Program-made: the position numbers and the translations under genes | Part shown: positions 1 to 8,797 of the stretch, piece after piece | Layout of the letters: each line of letters starts with the position of its first letter | Numbering within the stretch: the first letter of the stretch is position 1 | Notes under the pieces: model-generated | What the model was told of the DNA's origin: nothing | Database searches by the model: none | What the model saw: the letters and a program-made list of their open reading frames with translations, nothing else | From: CAWEPK01 sp963835595 | GTDB taxonomy: Bacteria > Desulfobacterota > Syntrophorhabdia > Syntrophorhabdales > WCHB1-27 | Assembly: GCA_963835595.1 (NCBI GenBank) | Contig: CAWIGL010000002.1 | Span: 1,984,001-2,048,000 of the forward strand | Reading direction: 5' to 3' | Length of the DNA stretch: 64,000 nucleotides

Positions 1-149
1 ATGTCGCGGTATACGGAGTCGAGCCTTCCGAGCGACAGGACGTTCTCGACCGCCCCGGCTACGGCAGCCGACAGCCTTTTCGGCAGGGCACGGCCGGCGG
101 GCAGGGGTAATTTGAATATCTTTCCGCGCTCATGTTCGAGTATGTCCAA
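1..149 (-). CDS. N-terminus of acyltransferase-like protein (partial)
   Basis: A reverse-strand frame runs off the left edge. It starts at a TTG at 149 preceded by a strong AAGGAGGG site at 154-161; the nearby ATG gives only seven codons. The 49 visible residues include a run reading NVLSLGRLDSVYRD, which resembles the region just ahead of the acyltransferase core in hemolysin-like/lysophospholipid acyltransferases (COG3176 type). No catalytic HX4D motif is within the window, so the function is inferred from this short match and is tentative. The forward ORF over the same bases has no ribosome site and looks like a shadow. Confidence 0.45.
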   Translation of the reverse strand, partial: MDILEHERGKIFKLPLPAGRALPKRLSAAVAGAVENVLSLGRLDSVYRD

Positions 150-290
150 GCATCCCTCCTTGTCTTACCTCTCGCTTTTTCATTCTCTTTTCCTCGCACA
201 GGTTACACATGGTCGGTTAACCGGGGATGAGAGCCGCGTGAAAAATGCGTTAATACCTTACGCCGCCGTCCGCTGCGAAAAGATGGAAGA

Positions 291-325
291 GTCCCGCCCC
301 GGAACGGGAGGGGCCGGGGCGGGAC
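291..325. repeat. GC-rich perfect inverted repeat
   Basis: The arms 291-302 and 314-325 are perfect 12-base complements around an 11-base loop. No T-tract follows on either strand. A second, weaker GC hairpin (arms 430-436 and 451-457, A-rich loop) lies downstream. They sit in the roughly 370-bp gap between the leftward gene at 149 and the rightward gene at 519, where no ORF is convincing. They could be attenuators or structural DNA. Confidence 0.5.
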
Positions 326-518
326 CGCAAAGAGGGGAGGACATGCTCGTTACGTCTTAAGCATACGGGCCTTACGTTAACGGCATATGATGAATCTGTT
401 GATAAGGCGTTAAAAGGGCGAAAAAACCGGGGCGGGCAGAAAAAACGGGTCCCGCCCTCGCGCCGTGTTATAATTAAGAACGGGAACCATACCGCAGACG
501 GTAAGGAGGAGCGCCACC

Positions 519-839
519 ATGAACTATTACATGGCAGATACGCCGGGCAGGCTCAGGATAGAATGCCCGGCGCTCAAGTCGGGCAGTCCTGATTTCGATC
601 GCTTCCGCGCATTCATCGCGGGCATCGAGGGCGTCTCCAAGGTCACTATCAGGCCCGAGATCGGCAGCGCCGTCATCCTTTACGACCCTGCGAAGCTCGA
701 CCACGGGAGGCTCCTTGAGGCCCTCGACAAAAGCGGCTATTTTGACCATTCGAAGGCAAAAACGCCGGACGATTACCTTGAGAAAGGCATCGAAGAGGCA
801 TGGGAGACCGCGGCTAAAGTAATCGAAGACGTCGTTTAG
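519..839 (+). CDS. HMA-like (heavy-metal-associated fold) domain protein
   Basis: This 106-residue protein starts at ATG 519 after a good AAGGAGGA site; a TATAAT box lies at 469-474. The N-terminal 80 residues have the beta-alpha-beta-beta-alpha-beta pattern of the HMA_2-type domain: a TPGRLRIECP strand, an IEGVSKVTIRPEIGSAVILYDP hairpin, then a helix ending in SGYFD. It lacks the CxxC metal motif of classical HMA domains. A paralogue lies at 1353, and related domains begin the P-type ATPase (7057) and the membrane protein at 8315. The role is probably as a cytosolic partner or regulator of the ATPase; this is inference. Confidence 0.75.
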   Translation: MNYYMADTPGRLRIECPALKSGSPDFDRFRAFIAGIEGVSKVTIRPEIGSAVILYDPAKLDHGRLLEALDKSGYFDHSKAKTPDDYLEKGIEEAWETAAKVIEDVV

Positions 840-1015
840 GAGCTCGCTTTTAGCCCTCTTCAAAGGGGATTCGGGTGCCGCGCCGGGACCGCAGGGCGGC
901 GGGCTATGCTCGATGGCGCCCGCCCGTCCCTTCTCCTTGCCCTCCATCTCGCTCTTAGCCAAAAATTAACATACGCGAAATAAAGGGTTAACAAACGACA
1001 TGTAGACTGATATCG

Positions 1016-1336
1016 ATGCAAAACGAGCTGCATAACGACCGGCCCGGAGTCGAGGGAGAGGGCAAGACGAGCTGCCCTTCGTGCGGCTCGCAGGCAGTCT
1101 ACAAGTACGGAAGGACCAAAAGCCGGCAGCGCTACATCTGCATGATGTGCAACCGCCAGTTCATACCCGGCCGCCAGAGGCGCTACCCCGGCGCAAGGCC
1201 GGACTGCCCCGCCTGCGGTGCAAGCACCCACGTATTCAAAAGAAAGAAGGACGGCTACGCGGTATTCAGGTGCTGCCGGTATCCCGATTGCCGCACCTAC
1301 GTAAAAGCGAAGGTAGAAGAGAGCGATAACACCTGA
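1016..1336 (+). CDS. double zinc-ribbon protein, InsA-like
   Basis: This 106-residue protein has two Cys4 knuckle pairs. The first, CPSCGSQAVYKYGRTKSRQR then CMMC about residues 20-47, matches the zinc ribbon at the start of IS1-family InsA proteins. The second is CPACG then CRYPDC about residues 64-91. There is no DDE transposase domain and no terminal repeat nearby, so it looks like a free-standing or domesticated DNA-binding ribbon. It lies between two HMA-like genes on the same strand, 16 bases before the next start, so it is probably co-transcribed and could be their regulator. The start at 1016 has only a weak ribosome site. Confidence 0.65.
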   Translation: MQNELHNDRPGVEGEGKTSCPSCGSQAVYKYGRTKSRQRYICMMCNRQFIPGRQRRYPGARPDCPACGASTHVFKRKKDGYAVFRCCRYPDCRTYVKAKVEESDNT

Positions 1337-1352
1337 AAGCGAGGAGGGGAGC

Positions 1353-1661
1353 ATGGGCTACTACCTGCACGACCTGCCCGGAAGACTGAGAATAACGACG
1401 CCCTTCATGAAGAACAACCAGGAGGCGGCCTGCGCGGTGGAGGGCCTTCTGCTTGCCGTTGGCGGCGTCGCAAGCGTGGCCGTCAACACCAGGACGGGGA
1501 GCTGCCTGGTCAACTACGACCCGAAAAAAGCAAAGAGGGACGAGATCCTTTCCGTCCTCGTCCGCATGGGCTACTTCGACCCGTCGAAGGCCATTACGAA
1601 CGATCAATATATCCACGAGGCGGCTTCCAAGCTCCTGTCGCTCATCGCCGCCTTCATTTAA
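1353..1661 (+). CDS. HMA-like domain protein (paralogue of 519)
   Basis: This 102-residue protein has a strong GAGGAGGGG site before ATG 1353. It shares the order of the protein at 519: a YYxxDxPGRLRI start, a GVASVAVNTRTGSCLVNYDP hairpin, a helix, then MGYFDPSKA and a hydrophobic C-terminal helix ending IAAFI. No CxxC is present. The pair flanking a zinc-ribbon gene suggests a duplication and a small operon converging on the P-type ATPase operon. A strong terminator follows at 1676. Confidence 0.75.
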   Translation: MGYYLHDLPGRLRITTPFMKNNQEAACAVEGLLLAVGGVASVAVNTRTGSCLVNYDPKKAKRDEILSVLVRMGYFDPSKAITNDQYIHEAASKLLSLIAAFI

Positions 1662-1675
1662 GCATCCCCCCGTCT

Positions 1676-1716
1676 CCCGGCCCTTTCAAAAAAGGCAAAG
1701 GGCCGGGGGCCTTTCT
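1676..1716. terminator. bidirectional rho-independent terminator
   Basis: An 11-bp GC-rich stem (CCCGGCCCTTT with AAAGGGCCGGG, arms 1676-1686 and 1697-1707) is followed by a pyrimidine run CCTTTCTTT. It lies between the convergent HMA-like gene and the DUF445 gene and can serve both. Confidence 0.8.
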
Positions 1717-1720
1717 TTCC

Positions 1721-2803
1721 TCATGGAAGGCCCCGGAAGATGCAAGAGATAAGGTAAATGAGAAGCCCCGCCAGCCCGCCCACAATCGTGCCGTTTATCC
1801 TTATCCATTGAAGGTCCTTGCCGACGTGCAGCTCGATCCGCCTGCTCGTGGCCTCCGGGTCCCATTTCCTGACCGTATCCGATATGAATACGGCAAAAAG
1901 CTCCCTGTTCCCCTCCACGGTCCCCGATATCCATGCGCGCAGGCCCTTGTTGATCCGTTCCTTCAGGTCATTATCGTTGATCGCCCCCTGCCCCGCGTTC
2001 CTGATGAATTCCGCGACCTGACGCACCAGCTCCGAGTCGGGGTTGCTCAGGTCCTTGACGAGCTTCTCGCCCACCCTCCGGTGCAGATGGCCGCCCCCTT
2101 TGTAGGCCCCGGATACCGCATGGCCGACAGGGGCCAGCACGCGGTCGTATATAGAGAGGCCTCCGCGCTGAAGGCCTGAGAGGAAGCGGGGAGGCACCCT
2201 GCGCATAAGCGGGTGCTTCCGCACCGCCTCAGCCGCGCCGGAGAAGAAGCCGGCGAGGCCCTTTCGGGGCCGCTCCGCCTCCGCCCCGGCCTCGCCGTTC
2301 TGCCTGTCGCCCCAGGCGCGCCGAAGCAGAGAAGGGGCGTACTCGGCTGCCGTTTGCGCGATAAAGCAGGCGTTTTTCTCATCGGCAAGCCATGCGGCCA
2401 GAAGACCGGCCAGGTCGACACCGGCCATTCTCTTTTCGAGGAGGTCCTTCGTCAGGAAATTCTCGTTGAAAAAACGGGCGAGGCTTTCCCCTATCCTGTC
2501 CTTATTCCGGGGGATAACGGCGGTCCTGGGGATCGGGAGGTTGAGGGGATGGCGGAAAAGCGCCACGACAGCGAACCAGTCGGCGAGGGCGCCTATGGTC
2601 CCCGCCTCGCTGAAGGCGGCGACGAAGCCTAACCAGGGGTGTCTCGGCTGAAAGACGCGGCAGATGCAGTAGATAACGGCCATAAGCACGAGAAGACCCG
2701 TAGCGAAGAGCTTCATCCGCCTCAGGGACCGCTCCTGCTTCCTGGTGAACTCGGCTGTCCTGCTGACCTTCGGGACTTCGTCCTCCTGACTCACCTGGCA
2801 CAC
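1721..2803 (-). CDS. DUF445 family membrane protein
   Basis: This 360-residue protein has an N-terminal hydrophobic segment near residues 32-48, then the DUF445 signature FSEAGTIGALADWFAVVALF near residues 62-82, and a second membrane segment at the extreme C-terminus (GGLAGLLIYLISCIF). The long middle is helical and charged. The family (YjiN/YheB type) has no established biochemical role. Starts at GTG 2803 or a few codons later are both possible. It follows metK by 24 bases and is probably the last gene of the leftward operon that begins at 8589. Confidence 0.8.
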   Translation of the reverse strand: MCQVSQEDEVPKVSRTAEFTRKQERSLRRMKLFATGLLVLMAVIYCICRVFQPRHPWLGFVAAFSEAGTIGALADWFAVVALFRHPLNLPIPRTAVIPRNKDRIGESLARFFNENFLTKDLLEKRMAGVDLAGLLAAWLADEKNACFIAQTAAEYAPSLLRRAWGDRQNGEAGAEAERPRKGLAGFFSGAAEAVRKHPLMRRVPPRFLSGLQRGGLSIYDRVLAPVGHAVSGAYKGGGHLHRRVGEKLVKDLSNPDSELVRQVAEFIRNAGQGAINDNDLKERINKGLRAWISGTVEGNRELFAVFISDTVRKWDPEATSRRIELHVGKDLQWIRINGTIVGGLAGLLIYLISCIFRGLP

Positions 2804-2827
2804 CTTTTCAACGCCTGAGAAACGTTA

Positions 2828-4018
2828 TCAGCCGGACCGGAAGAGGCGCGCCCTGTCCGTCACCTCCCAGGGAAGACCTATATCCATGCGCCCTACTTGG
2901 CCGTAAGCGGCCAGGCGGCGGTAGAAGCCGCCCTTGACGATCGAGGGGAGGTAGCGGAGGTTGAACTGCCGGAGGACGGCGGCCGGACGGAAATCGACAT
3001 GGCGGCCGACGAGGGCCACGATCTCGTCGTCCGTCAGCTTGCCGGTGCCGAAGGTCTCCACCTGTATGCTCACCGGCTGCGCAAGCCCTATAGTGTAACT
3101 CAGGGTGACCTCGCATTCCTCCGCCAACCCGGCTGCCACCACGTTCTTCGCTGCGTACCGCGCGGCATAGGCCCCCGAGCGGTCGATCCGCAGCGGGTCC
3201 TTGCCGCTTAAGGCCGCGCCGCTGTGGCGCGAGTACTCTCCGTAAGTGTCGATCCCGTTCTTCCTGCCCGTCAGCCCGCTGTGGACGGAAGGCCCGCCGC
3301 CATAGAAAAGGCCGTCGGGGTTTATGAATATGCGCGTCTTCCCGTCGGGCTTGAAGGTCTCGTCGAAAAAGACCGGCATAATCACCTCTTCCATAAGCAT
3401 ATCGTGAAGATTTTTCAGGGTCACCTCATTTCTCGTGGTGCTCGCGATTACGGTGATGCCGTGGATGCGGCTCGGCTTCCGGTCCTCGTATTCGACGCTC
3501 ACCTGGGTCCAGCCGTCCGGCCCTATGTCCGGGAGCGTCTTTTGCAGGCGGACCGACGTGAGCCTGCGGGAGAGCTTGTGGGCGAGCCAGATAGGCAGAG
3601 GCATGAAGGCGGGCGTCTGCGTGCAGGCAAAACCGAAGACGGTCACCTGGTTGCGGGCCACTACGCGGTCGATCTCCTCGTCCGTGAGGGCCTTCTCGTC
3701 GAAGCGGCTGTATGCGTCGGCAGCCATCTCATGGAGGCTGGTCACGACGCTGCACGTCTTCGAGTTGAACTGCGAGTGGGTATATCCGATCTGGTCGATC
3801 ACCTCCCTCGCAATGTAAGGGAAATCGACGGAAGCCGGGGTGTCGAACCTTGCCGCGATAAATACGATGGCGTTCGATATCGCGCACTCGGCAACGACGC
3901 GGGCGTACGGGTCGCGCTGGAGGATGCGGTCCACGAAGGCGTCGCTGATCTGGTCGCACAGCTTGTCGGGATGGCCTTCGGTCACCGATTCGGAGGTGAA
4001 TACGAAGTGCTTGTTCAC
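2828..4018 (-). CDS. metK: divergent S-adenosylmethionine synthetase-like protein
   Basis: This 396-residue protein is of family length and is recognisable as MetK: TSESVTEGHPDK near residue 8, DRSGAYAARYAAKN and the C-terminal PWEVTDRARL. Several positions that are nearly invariant in MetK differ. The flexible-loop motif GAGDQG is replaced by ARNQVT, the GGPMGDCGLTGRK segment reads GGPSVHSGLTGRK, and the HGGGAFSGKD loop reads HSGAALSGKD. The family enzyme makes SAM from ATP and methionine; whether this one does is unclear. It starts at GTG 4018 with a GGGGAGG site, and its start overlaps the stop of the upstream P-type ATPase gene, implying translational coupling. Confidence 0.85.
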   Translation of the reverse strand: MNKHFVFTSESVTEGHPDKLCDQISDAFVDRILQRDPYARVVAECAISNAIVFIAARFDTPASVDFPYIAREVIDQIGYTHSQFNSKTCSVVTSLHEMAADAYSRFDEKALTDEEIDRVVARNQVTVFGFACTQTPAFMPLPIWLAHKLSRRLTSVRLQKTLPDIGPDGWTQVSVEYEDRKPSRIHGITVIASTTRNEVTLKNLHDMLMEEVIMPVFFDETFKPDGKTRIFINPDGLFYGGGPSVHSGLTGRKNGIDTYGEYSRHSGAALSGKDPLRIDRSGAYAARYAAKNVVAAGLAEECEVTLSYTIGLAQPVSIQVETFGTGKLTDDEIVALVGRHVDFRPAAVLRQFNLRYLPSIVKGGFYRRLAAYGQVGRMDIGLPWEVTDRARLFRSG

Positions 4019-7000
4019 AAGTCGCCTCCCCTGGGCTTTTTTATCCCTTCATTGACTATGAGGGGGAGAACGGCCCCCCCGCCCGCGACAAGGCCGTCCA
4101 CCAGCGAGAGCCGGGCGATGCCGAGGAGACGGCGCAGGCCGGGGACCGCAATGGCGACCCCCTGAAGGGCAAATGTGCCGAGCATGGCCGCCGTCAGGTA
4201 GCGGTTGGGCGCCTGCCTCTCTCCCGTGAAGATCGTCCTGTTTTCCGAGCGGCACGTCAGGGCGTGCAGGAGCTGGCCGACCGTCAAGCTCAGGAAGGCC
4301 ATGGTGCCGGCAGTCGGCCCCTGCCCGTATCGGGCTATGCCGTACCCGTAGGCGCCGAGGGAGCCTGCGGAGAGGACGGCTGCCTCCCTCAGCATTTTTT
4401 TAAGCCGCGCCGGCTTGCAGGATCTCCTCCGCCGGGTCTCTGGGGGGACGGAGGAGGACGTCCGGCTCCGGCGGCTCAAGGGCGAGCGCCAGGCCGGGGA
4501 AGATGTCGGAGACGAGGTTGATCCAGAGGAGCTGCATAGGCGTCAGAGGCTCTCCGAGCCCCGCCGTCATCGCTACGGACGTGACCATGATCTCGCTCAT
4601 GTTCGTGGAGAGCAGGTAGTGGAGGGACTTCCTGATATTGTTGTATATCGTGCGTCCCTCGCTGACCGCCACCAGCATCGTCTCCAGGTTGTCGTCCTCA
4701 AGCACTACGTCGGCGACTTCCCTGGCGACGTCGGTCCCCGTGTGTCCCATAGCGATGCCTATGGCAGCGGCCTTCAGTGCAGGCCCGTCGTTGATGCCGT
4801 CCCCCGTCATGCCGACGACCTTGCCCGCATCCTGGAGGGTCTGCACGATCTGGAGCTTGTGGGCGGGGCTGACCCTCGCGAATACGTGGAGTCCCCTGGC
4901 CAGACCTTTGAGCACTTCGGGCGGGATCTCCGCCAGGTGGCGCGAATCGAGGATGCGGATGTCATCTCCATCCGCCAGGTCGAGCTCCTTCCCCACCGCA
5001 TAGGCGGTGGCGCTCTGGTCGCCCGTTATCATGACCGTATCGATGCCTGCCCTGTGGAAGCCCGCGATCAGGTCTTTGACGCCGTGCCGTATGGGGTCGG
5101 TCATGCCCGTTATGCCGAGCCAGGTCAGGTCCTTCACGGTGATGTCGCCGTTCTCCATCAGGACCAGCTTGCTGTCGGAGACGGCGTGCGCCATGCCGAG
5201 CGCCCGGAGGCCCCGGCCCGCCATCTCTACGTTGGCTGTCTGTATCTCGTCCCTTACCTCATCCGACATGGGCAGCCGCCTGCCGTCTTTCATGTACCAC
5301 GTGCAGCCGGCCAGCACCTCGGGCGGGCTCCCCTTCATCGCCAGGAGCCATTTGCTCCTGTCGGTTGTGGAATGGACGGTCGCCATGAGGTTCCTCGTCT
5401 CCGACCTGTGGATGATGTTGATTAAGGGAAAGCTTGCCCTCAGCTCCGCTATGTTGATCCCCGCCCCCAGCGCGAGGTTGATTAACGCGTTCTCCGTAGG
5501 CGACCCCGTGACCGTGAACGACCCGTTGGATCCGAATATCTCGCTCTCGTTGCACAGGGCGCCGACGTGGAGGAGCATCAGCAGCTCCGGGCACGCGTAG
5601 GGGTCGCTCTCTCCGGCGGCCGAGATGAACCTGCCGTCCCTTGCATCCATATGGCGGAGGCCCGCATAAACGCCCGTTATGGTCATCCTGTTGAGCGTCA
5701 GCGTGCCGGTCTTGTCGAGGCATATGGTCTGGACGGACCCGAGCGCCTCGATGGCCCCCAGGCGCCTGATAAGGACGTGCTGCCTTCTCATGCTTTTCAT
5801 GCCGATGGCGAGGGTGGTCGTCGCGACGGCCGGGAGACCTTCAGGCACGGCTGCAACGGCAAGGGAGATGGCGGACTTGAGCATGCGCACGAAGCCGTAG
5901 CCGCGCAGGAGGCCGACAACGAAAACGCCCGCGCAGACGGCGGCGCTTAATATCGCGAGCTTCGTCCCCATGCGGTCGAGCTGTATCTCCATAGGCGTAG
6001 CAGGGGTGCTCGCCTCGCCCATCAGTATCTGGATGCGGCCGATCTCCGTGTAAGGACCGGTCGCAACGACGATGGCGAGGCCCTGGCCGCCGGTGACGAG
6101 AGTGCCCATGTATACCATGTTCGTCCTGTCTGCAAGCGAAAGACCCGCGTCGTCGAGGAGATCCGTCGTCTTGTGGGCAGGCATGCTTTCGCCTGTCAGG
6201 GCCGATTCGTCCACGCTCAGGTGCTGCGCCGCGACGAGCCTCGCGTCCGCAGCGACGTAGCTGCCGGGCCTCAGCACCAAAAGGTCGCCGGGGACGACGT
6301 CCTCTACGCTCGTCTGCACGATCTCACCGCCGCGCTTTACGAGGGCGGTGGGACGGACAAGGCTCTTGAGGGAGCGGATGGTCTTCTCCGAGCGGCTTTC
6401 GGTCACGTATCCGATCGCCGCGTTGATCCCTACGACGCTCATGATTACGACTGCGTCTGCGAGGCCCCCGGTGAAGACCGAGACGGCGGCGGCGATGCCG
6501 AGAAGCAGCACGGGAAGGCCCTTGAACTGCTCGACGAAGATGGACCAGCCGGAGCGTGGGACCGATTCCGGCAGCACGTTGGGGCCGAACCGCTTCAGGT
6601 TCGCTCCGTAAGCCTCAAGACTCAGCCCCGTCTCGCCGTCAGTGCCGAAGAGGGCGGCCGCTTCCGCTGTCCTGCGCATGTGCCAGAGGGTCTGGGGCGC
6701 CGTTTCTTTCGCCCTGACGAGGCCCTTCCTGAGCTTCCGGGCCGGGACCGATGCGCGGCCGGGGGCGTTCTTTGCCGGCCGGCCTGGGGCCTCTTCTGCG
6801 ACGGCGCCGCCGGGCGCTTTCTCCCCGCTGCCTTCAGGTAAGAGCGCACTCAGCTCGTTTTTGATATCGGACGGCGTTTTGGGGGATGCGTACAGGACAA
6901 GGACGTTCCCGGTAAGGGGGCTCGCCGAGACGAGGGCCACCTCGCTATCCCGCGACAGCCCTTCTTCGAGATGTCTCTTAAGCTCGCGCGATCCGTAGAG

Positions 7001-7057
7001 CCCGTCTACCTTGAGGCGGACCCTCCCGCTGACGGCGGCGTGAACTATCCGGACCAA
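4015..7057 (-). CDS. P-type cation ATPase with N-terminal HMA-like domain (frameshifted)
   Basis: The first frame (7057-4400, 885 residues) carries an HMA-like domain (about 1-75), a linker, then a P2-type pump: TGES in the A domain, PEGLPA in M4, DKTGTLT phosphorylation loop and TGDGINDGPALK hinge. The last membrane helices continue in another frame from about 4410 to 4015 (GAYGYGIARY through LPLIVNEGIKK). One extra base near 4400-4410 explains this. The PEGLP motif points to a Ca2+/Mn2+-like pump rather than a CPx heavy-metal pump; the substrate is unknown. It lies in an operon with DUF5132-like, HMA-like and amphipathic-repeat genes upstream and metK downstream. Confidence 0.85.
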
Positions 7058-7060
7058 GGA

Positions 7061-7762
7061 CTACTCTTTCGACCTCCGTCGCTGCTCTGCGGGGGAGGGT
7101 TTTTCCGGCCCCGGCGCTGCGCCCTCTTCCGGCCGCGCGCCTCCGGGGGGAGCAGGCGTTTTCGGGGGCAGCAGCACCCCCACGACGCCCCTCATGCCTT
7201 CGGCCACGCCGATGAGCATCTCCTTCACCGCCTTCACCGCAGTCGCCCCGATGGTTCCGGCGGCTTCGACTGCGCCGGCTACGGCGACCTTCGCCATCTC
7301 CTCCGCGTTTACGCCGACCTCTTTCCCCGCCTCTATCGCTCCGTCTACTGCGCGTCTTGCGACCATAGAGACGTCTGCGCCGACCTCGGCTGCGCCTTTG
7401 ACCGCGCCCTTGACCGTCTGGCTTGCAACGGTCACCACGTCACCGCCCACGTCGCCTACACCCATTATGATGCCTTTCGTCACGCTCTTCGTGCTCAGGA
7501 TGAGGCCCGTGCCCACCTCCTCGGTCGCCTTTATAGCGCCTTTGATTACCTCGGTGGTCAGGTTGAGGCTCATGCCGGCCGCGTCGGATGTAAGCTTAAG
7601 GCTGTCCGCAACGGTATTCCTGACCAGACTGACGATATCCGCCTCGATCTCGTTCAGCCCTTTCAGGCTGCGGACGACGCCCTCTTTAACCGCTGTGCCG
7701 GCCCGGCCCAGGTCGTTTTCGACCTTGCCTTTCGACTCGTCTCCCTCTGCCTTGGGTTCCAT
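7061..7762 (-). CDS. amphipathic-repeat protein of unknown function
   Basis: This 233-residue protein is read from ATG 7762, chosen for its AAGGAGGGACATAAG leader. Residues 25-200 are a chain of 11- to 22-residue repeats rich in Ala, Val, Gly and Lys (VKGAVKGAAEVGADV, IKGAIKATEEVGTGL, VAGAVEAAGTIGATAV), giving amphipathic helices like those of LEA or apolipoprotein-like and phasin-like proteins. The C-terminus is Pro- and charge-rich. No cysteines or signal peptide are seen. It sits between the HMA-like membrane protein and the ATPase gene, 3 bases from the latter, so it probably works with them, perhaps as a membrane-surface scaffold (inference). Confidence 0.6.
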   Translation of the reverse strand: MEPKAEGDESKGKVENDLGRAGTAVKEGVVRSLKGLNEIEADIVSLVRNTVADSLKLTSDAAGMSLNLTTEVIKGAIKATEEVGTGLILSTKSVTKGIIMGVGDVGGDVVTVASQTVKGAVKGAAEVGADVSMVARRAVDGAIEAGKEVGVNAEEMAKVAVAGAVEAAGTIGATAVKAVKEMLIGVAEGMRGVVGVLLPPKTPAPPGGARPEEGAAPGPEKPSPAEQRRRSKE

Positions 7763-7820
7763 CTTATGTCCCTCCTTACGTTTGTCTTTTGTTTTTGCCA
7801 CGGGTGGCCTAACCGCGCCG

Positions 7821-8315
7821 TCACGCCAGGCCTTTTTCGCTTTCTCCGCCGTTTTTGCGAGACTTCCCGAATATCCCGAGGGCATACCAGAAGGCCGTGT
7901 ACCACGCAGGCGCCGTAAAATTGCCGCGCCCTATCTGGTAGACCCCCGCCGCCACGAGGGCCAGGAAGGCAAGGCCGGCCAGATCGACGCTTTTTCCGGT
8001 AACCCCCTTGATGCGGTCGTCTATGGCGCCGAATAGGGTGGTAACGGAATCGTGGAGACTCGTTGCCTCTGCCTGCGGCGTCTCCACGATATTGAAAAGG
8101 TCGCGGGGACGCGCCGCCTCGATTGCCGCAAAAGGCCCCGTGTGGTGCAGCAGGACGCTGCCGGTCACAGGCGAGACCTCGACGCTCTCTACCCCATCGA
8201 TGGCCGAAAGGGCGTCCCGCACGGAGGCGAAATATAGGGCGTCGCCTTTCTTCGAGGGGACCCGGAGCCGCAGCCTGGCCGGCGTCCGGTGCGTGACGAT
8301 TGCATCGGGAGCCAT
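7821..8315 (-). CDS. HMA-like domain protein with C-terminal membrane segment
   Basis: This 164-residue protein has an N-terminal HMA-like fold (TPARLRLRVPSKK strand, IDGVESVEVSPVTGSVLLHH hairpin), then a linker and a hydrophobic stretch near residues 115-150 (LAGLAFLALVAAGVYQIG, WYTAFWYALGIFG) that could form one or two membrane spans. It starts at ATG 8315, a few bases after the stop of the DUF5132-like gene. The domain resembles those at 519, 1353 and the ATPase N-terminus. It is probably a membrane-anchored partner of the pump. Confidence 0.7.
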   Translation of the reverse strand: MAPDAIVTHRTPARLRLRVPSKKGDALYFASVRDALSAIDGVESVEVSPVTGSVLLHHTGPFAAIEAARPRDLFNIVETPQAEATSLHDSVTTLFGAIDDRIKGVTGKSVDLAGLAFLALVAAGVYQIGRGNFTAPAWYTAFWYALGIFGKSRKNGGESEKGLA

Positions 8316-8322
8316 AGTGGTC

Positions 8323-8589
8323 CTAGGCGTCCTTGGCCTGTTTCTCTATCGCTGCGGCCTGCTCGGCGGCCAACTCCGCCTTGGCCTCAGCCATGAGGTC
8401 ATCGACGACCTCCTGCATCTCCGCGAACTTCTCCTTGCCCGTCTCAAGAAGGGCGATGCCTCCCTTTATGGCCGCCTTTGCAAGAGGCTTGGCCGCCTTT
8501 GACAGGGCAGGGGCGATCAAAGGCGCGATGACGGCCGAGCCGACGCCGATTGCGAGTGCGGTGATTATGTTGCCTTTGAGCCAGGCCAC
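8323..8589 (-). CDS. DUF5132-like small membrane protein
   Basis: Read from GTG 8589 (GGGGGTGG site), the protein has 88 residues: a hydrophobic N-terminal helix (WLKGNIITALAIGVGSAVIA) followed by an Ala-, Lys- and Glu-rich amphipathic helix ending in a charged tail. This matches the size and layout of DUF5132 proteins, which in my recollection are found beside HMA-like and P-type ATPase genes. An upstream in-frame ATG (8664) would overlap the promoter and is less likely. It is the first gene of the leftward operon. Confidence 0.65.
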   Translation of the reverse strand: MAWLKGNIITALAIGVGSAVIAPLIAPALSKAAKPLAKAAIKGGIALLETGKEKFAEMQEVVDDLMAEAKAELAAEQAAAIEKQAKDA

Positions 8590-8635
8590 GTGCCACCCCC
8601 TGGGCGATGTATTGTGCTGTTCAGCCGATCTTTTA

Positions 8636-8664
8636 AATATAATGGTGTTTCGGTTATGATACAA
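8636..8664 (-). promoter_or_regulatory. sigma70-type promoter for the P-ATPase operon
   Basis: On the minus strand TTGTAT (8664-8659) and TATATT (8641-8636) are separated by 17 bases, about 47 bases upstream of the DUF5132-like start at 8589. Confidence 0.55.
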
Positions 8665-8797
8665 GGTATAAAACTGTTAAAAGGCCGGAATTTTCATTAT
8701 TCGCCTCCGGGCCTTCCGTCGAACGCGGCAAAGGCCGCAAGAGAGCCGATTGTTCCACTTTGTATACCGCCGCAGACCGGTCGCGCGCTGATTCTTG

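Noticed and set aside
1..360. 119-residue forward ORF at the left edge
   Set aside because: It has no ribosome site or recognisable protein and overlaps the better reverse-strand acyltransferase-like frame.
3224..4165. Long forward ORF opposite metK
   Set aside because: It is a mirror of the GC-rich metK coding strand with Arg/Ala/Gly/Val-biased composition and no ribosome site or domain.
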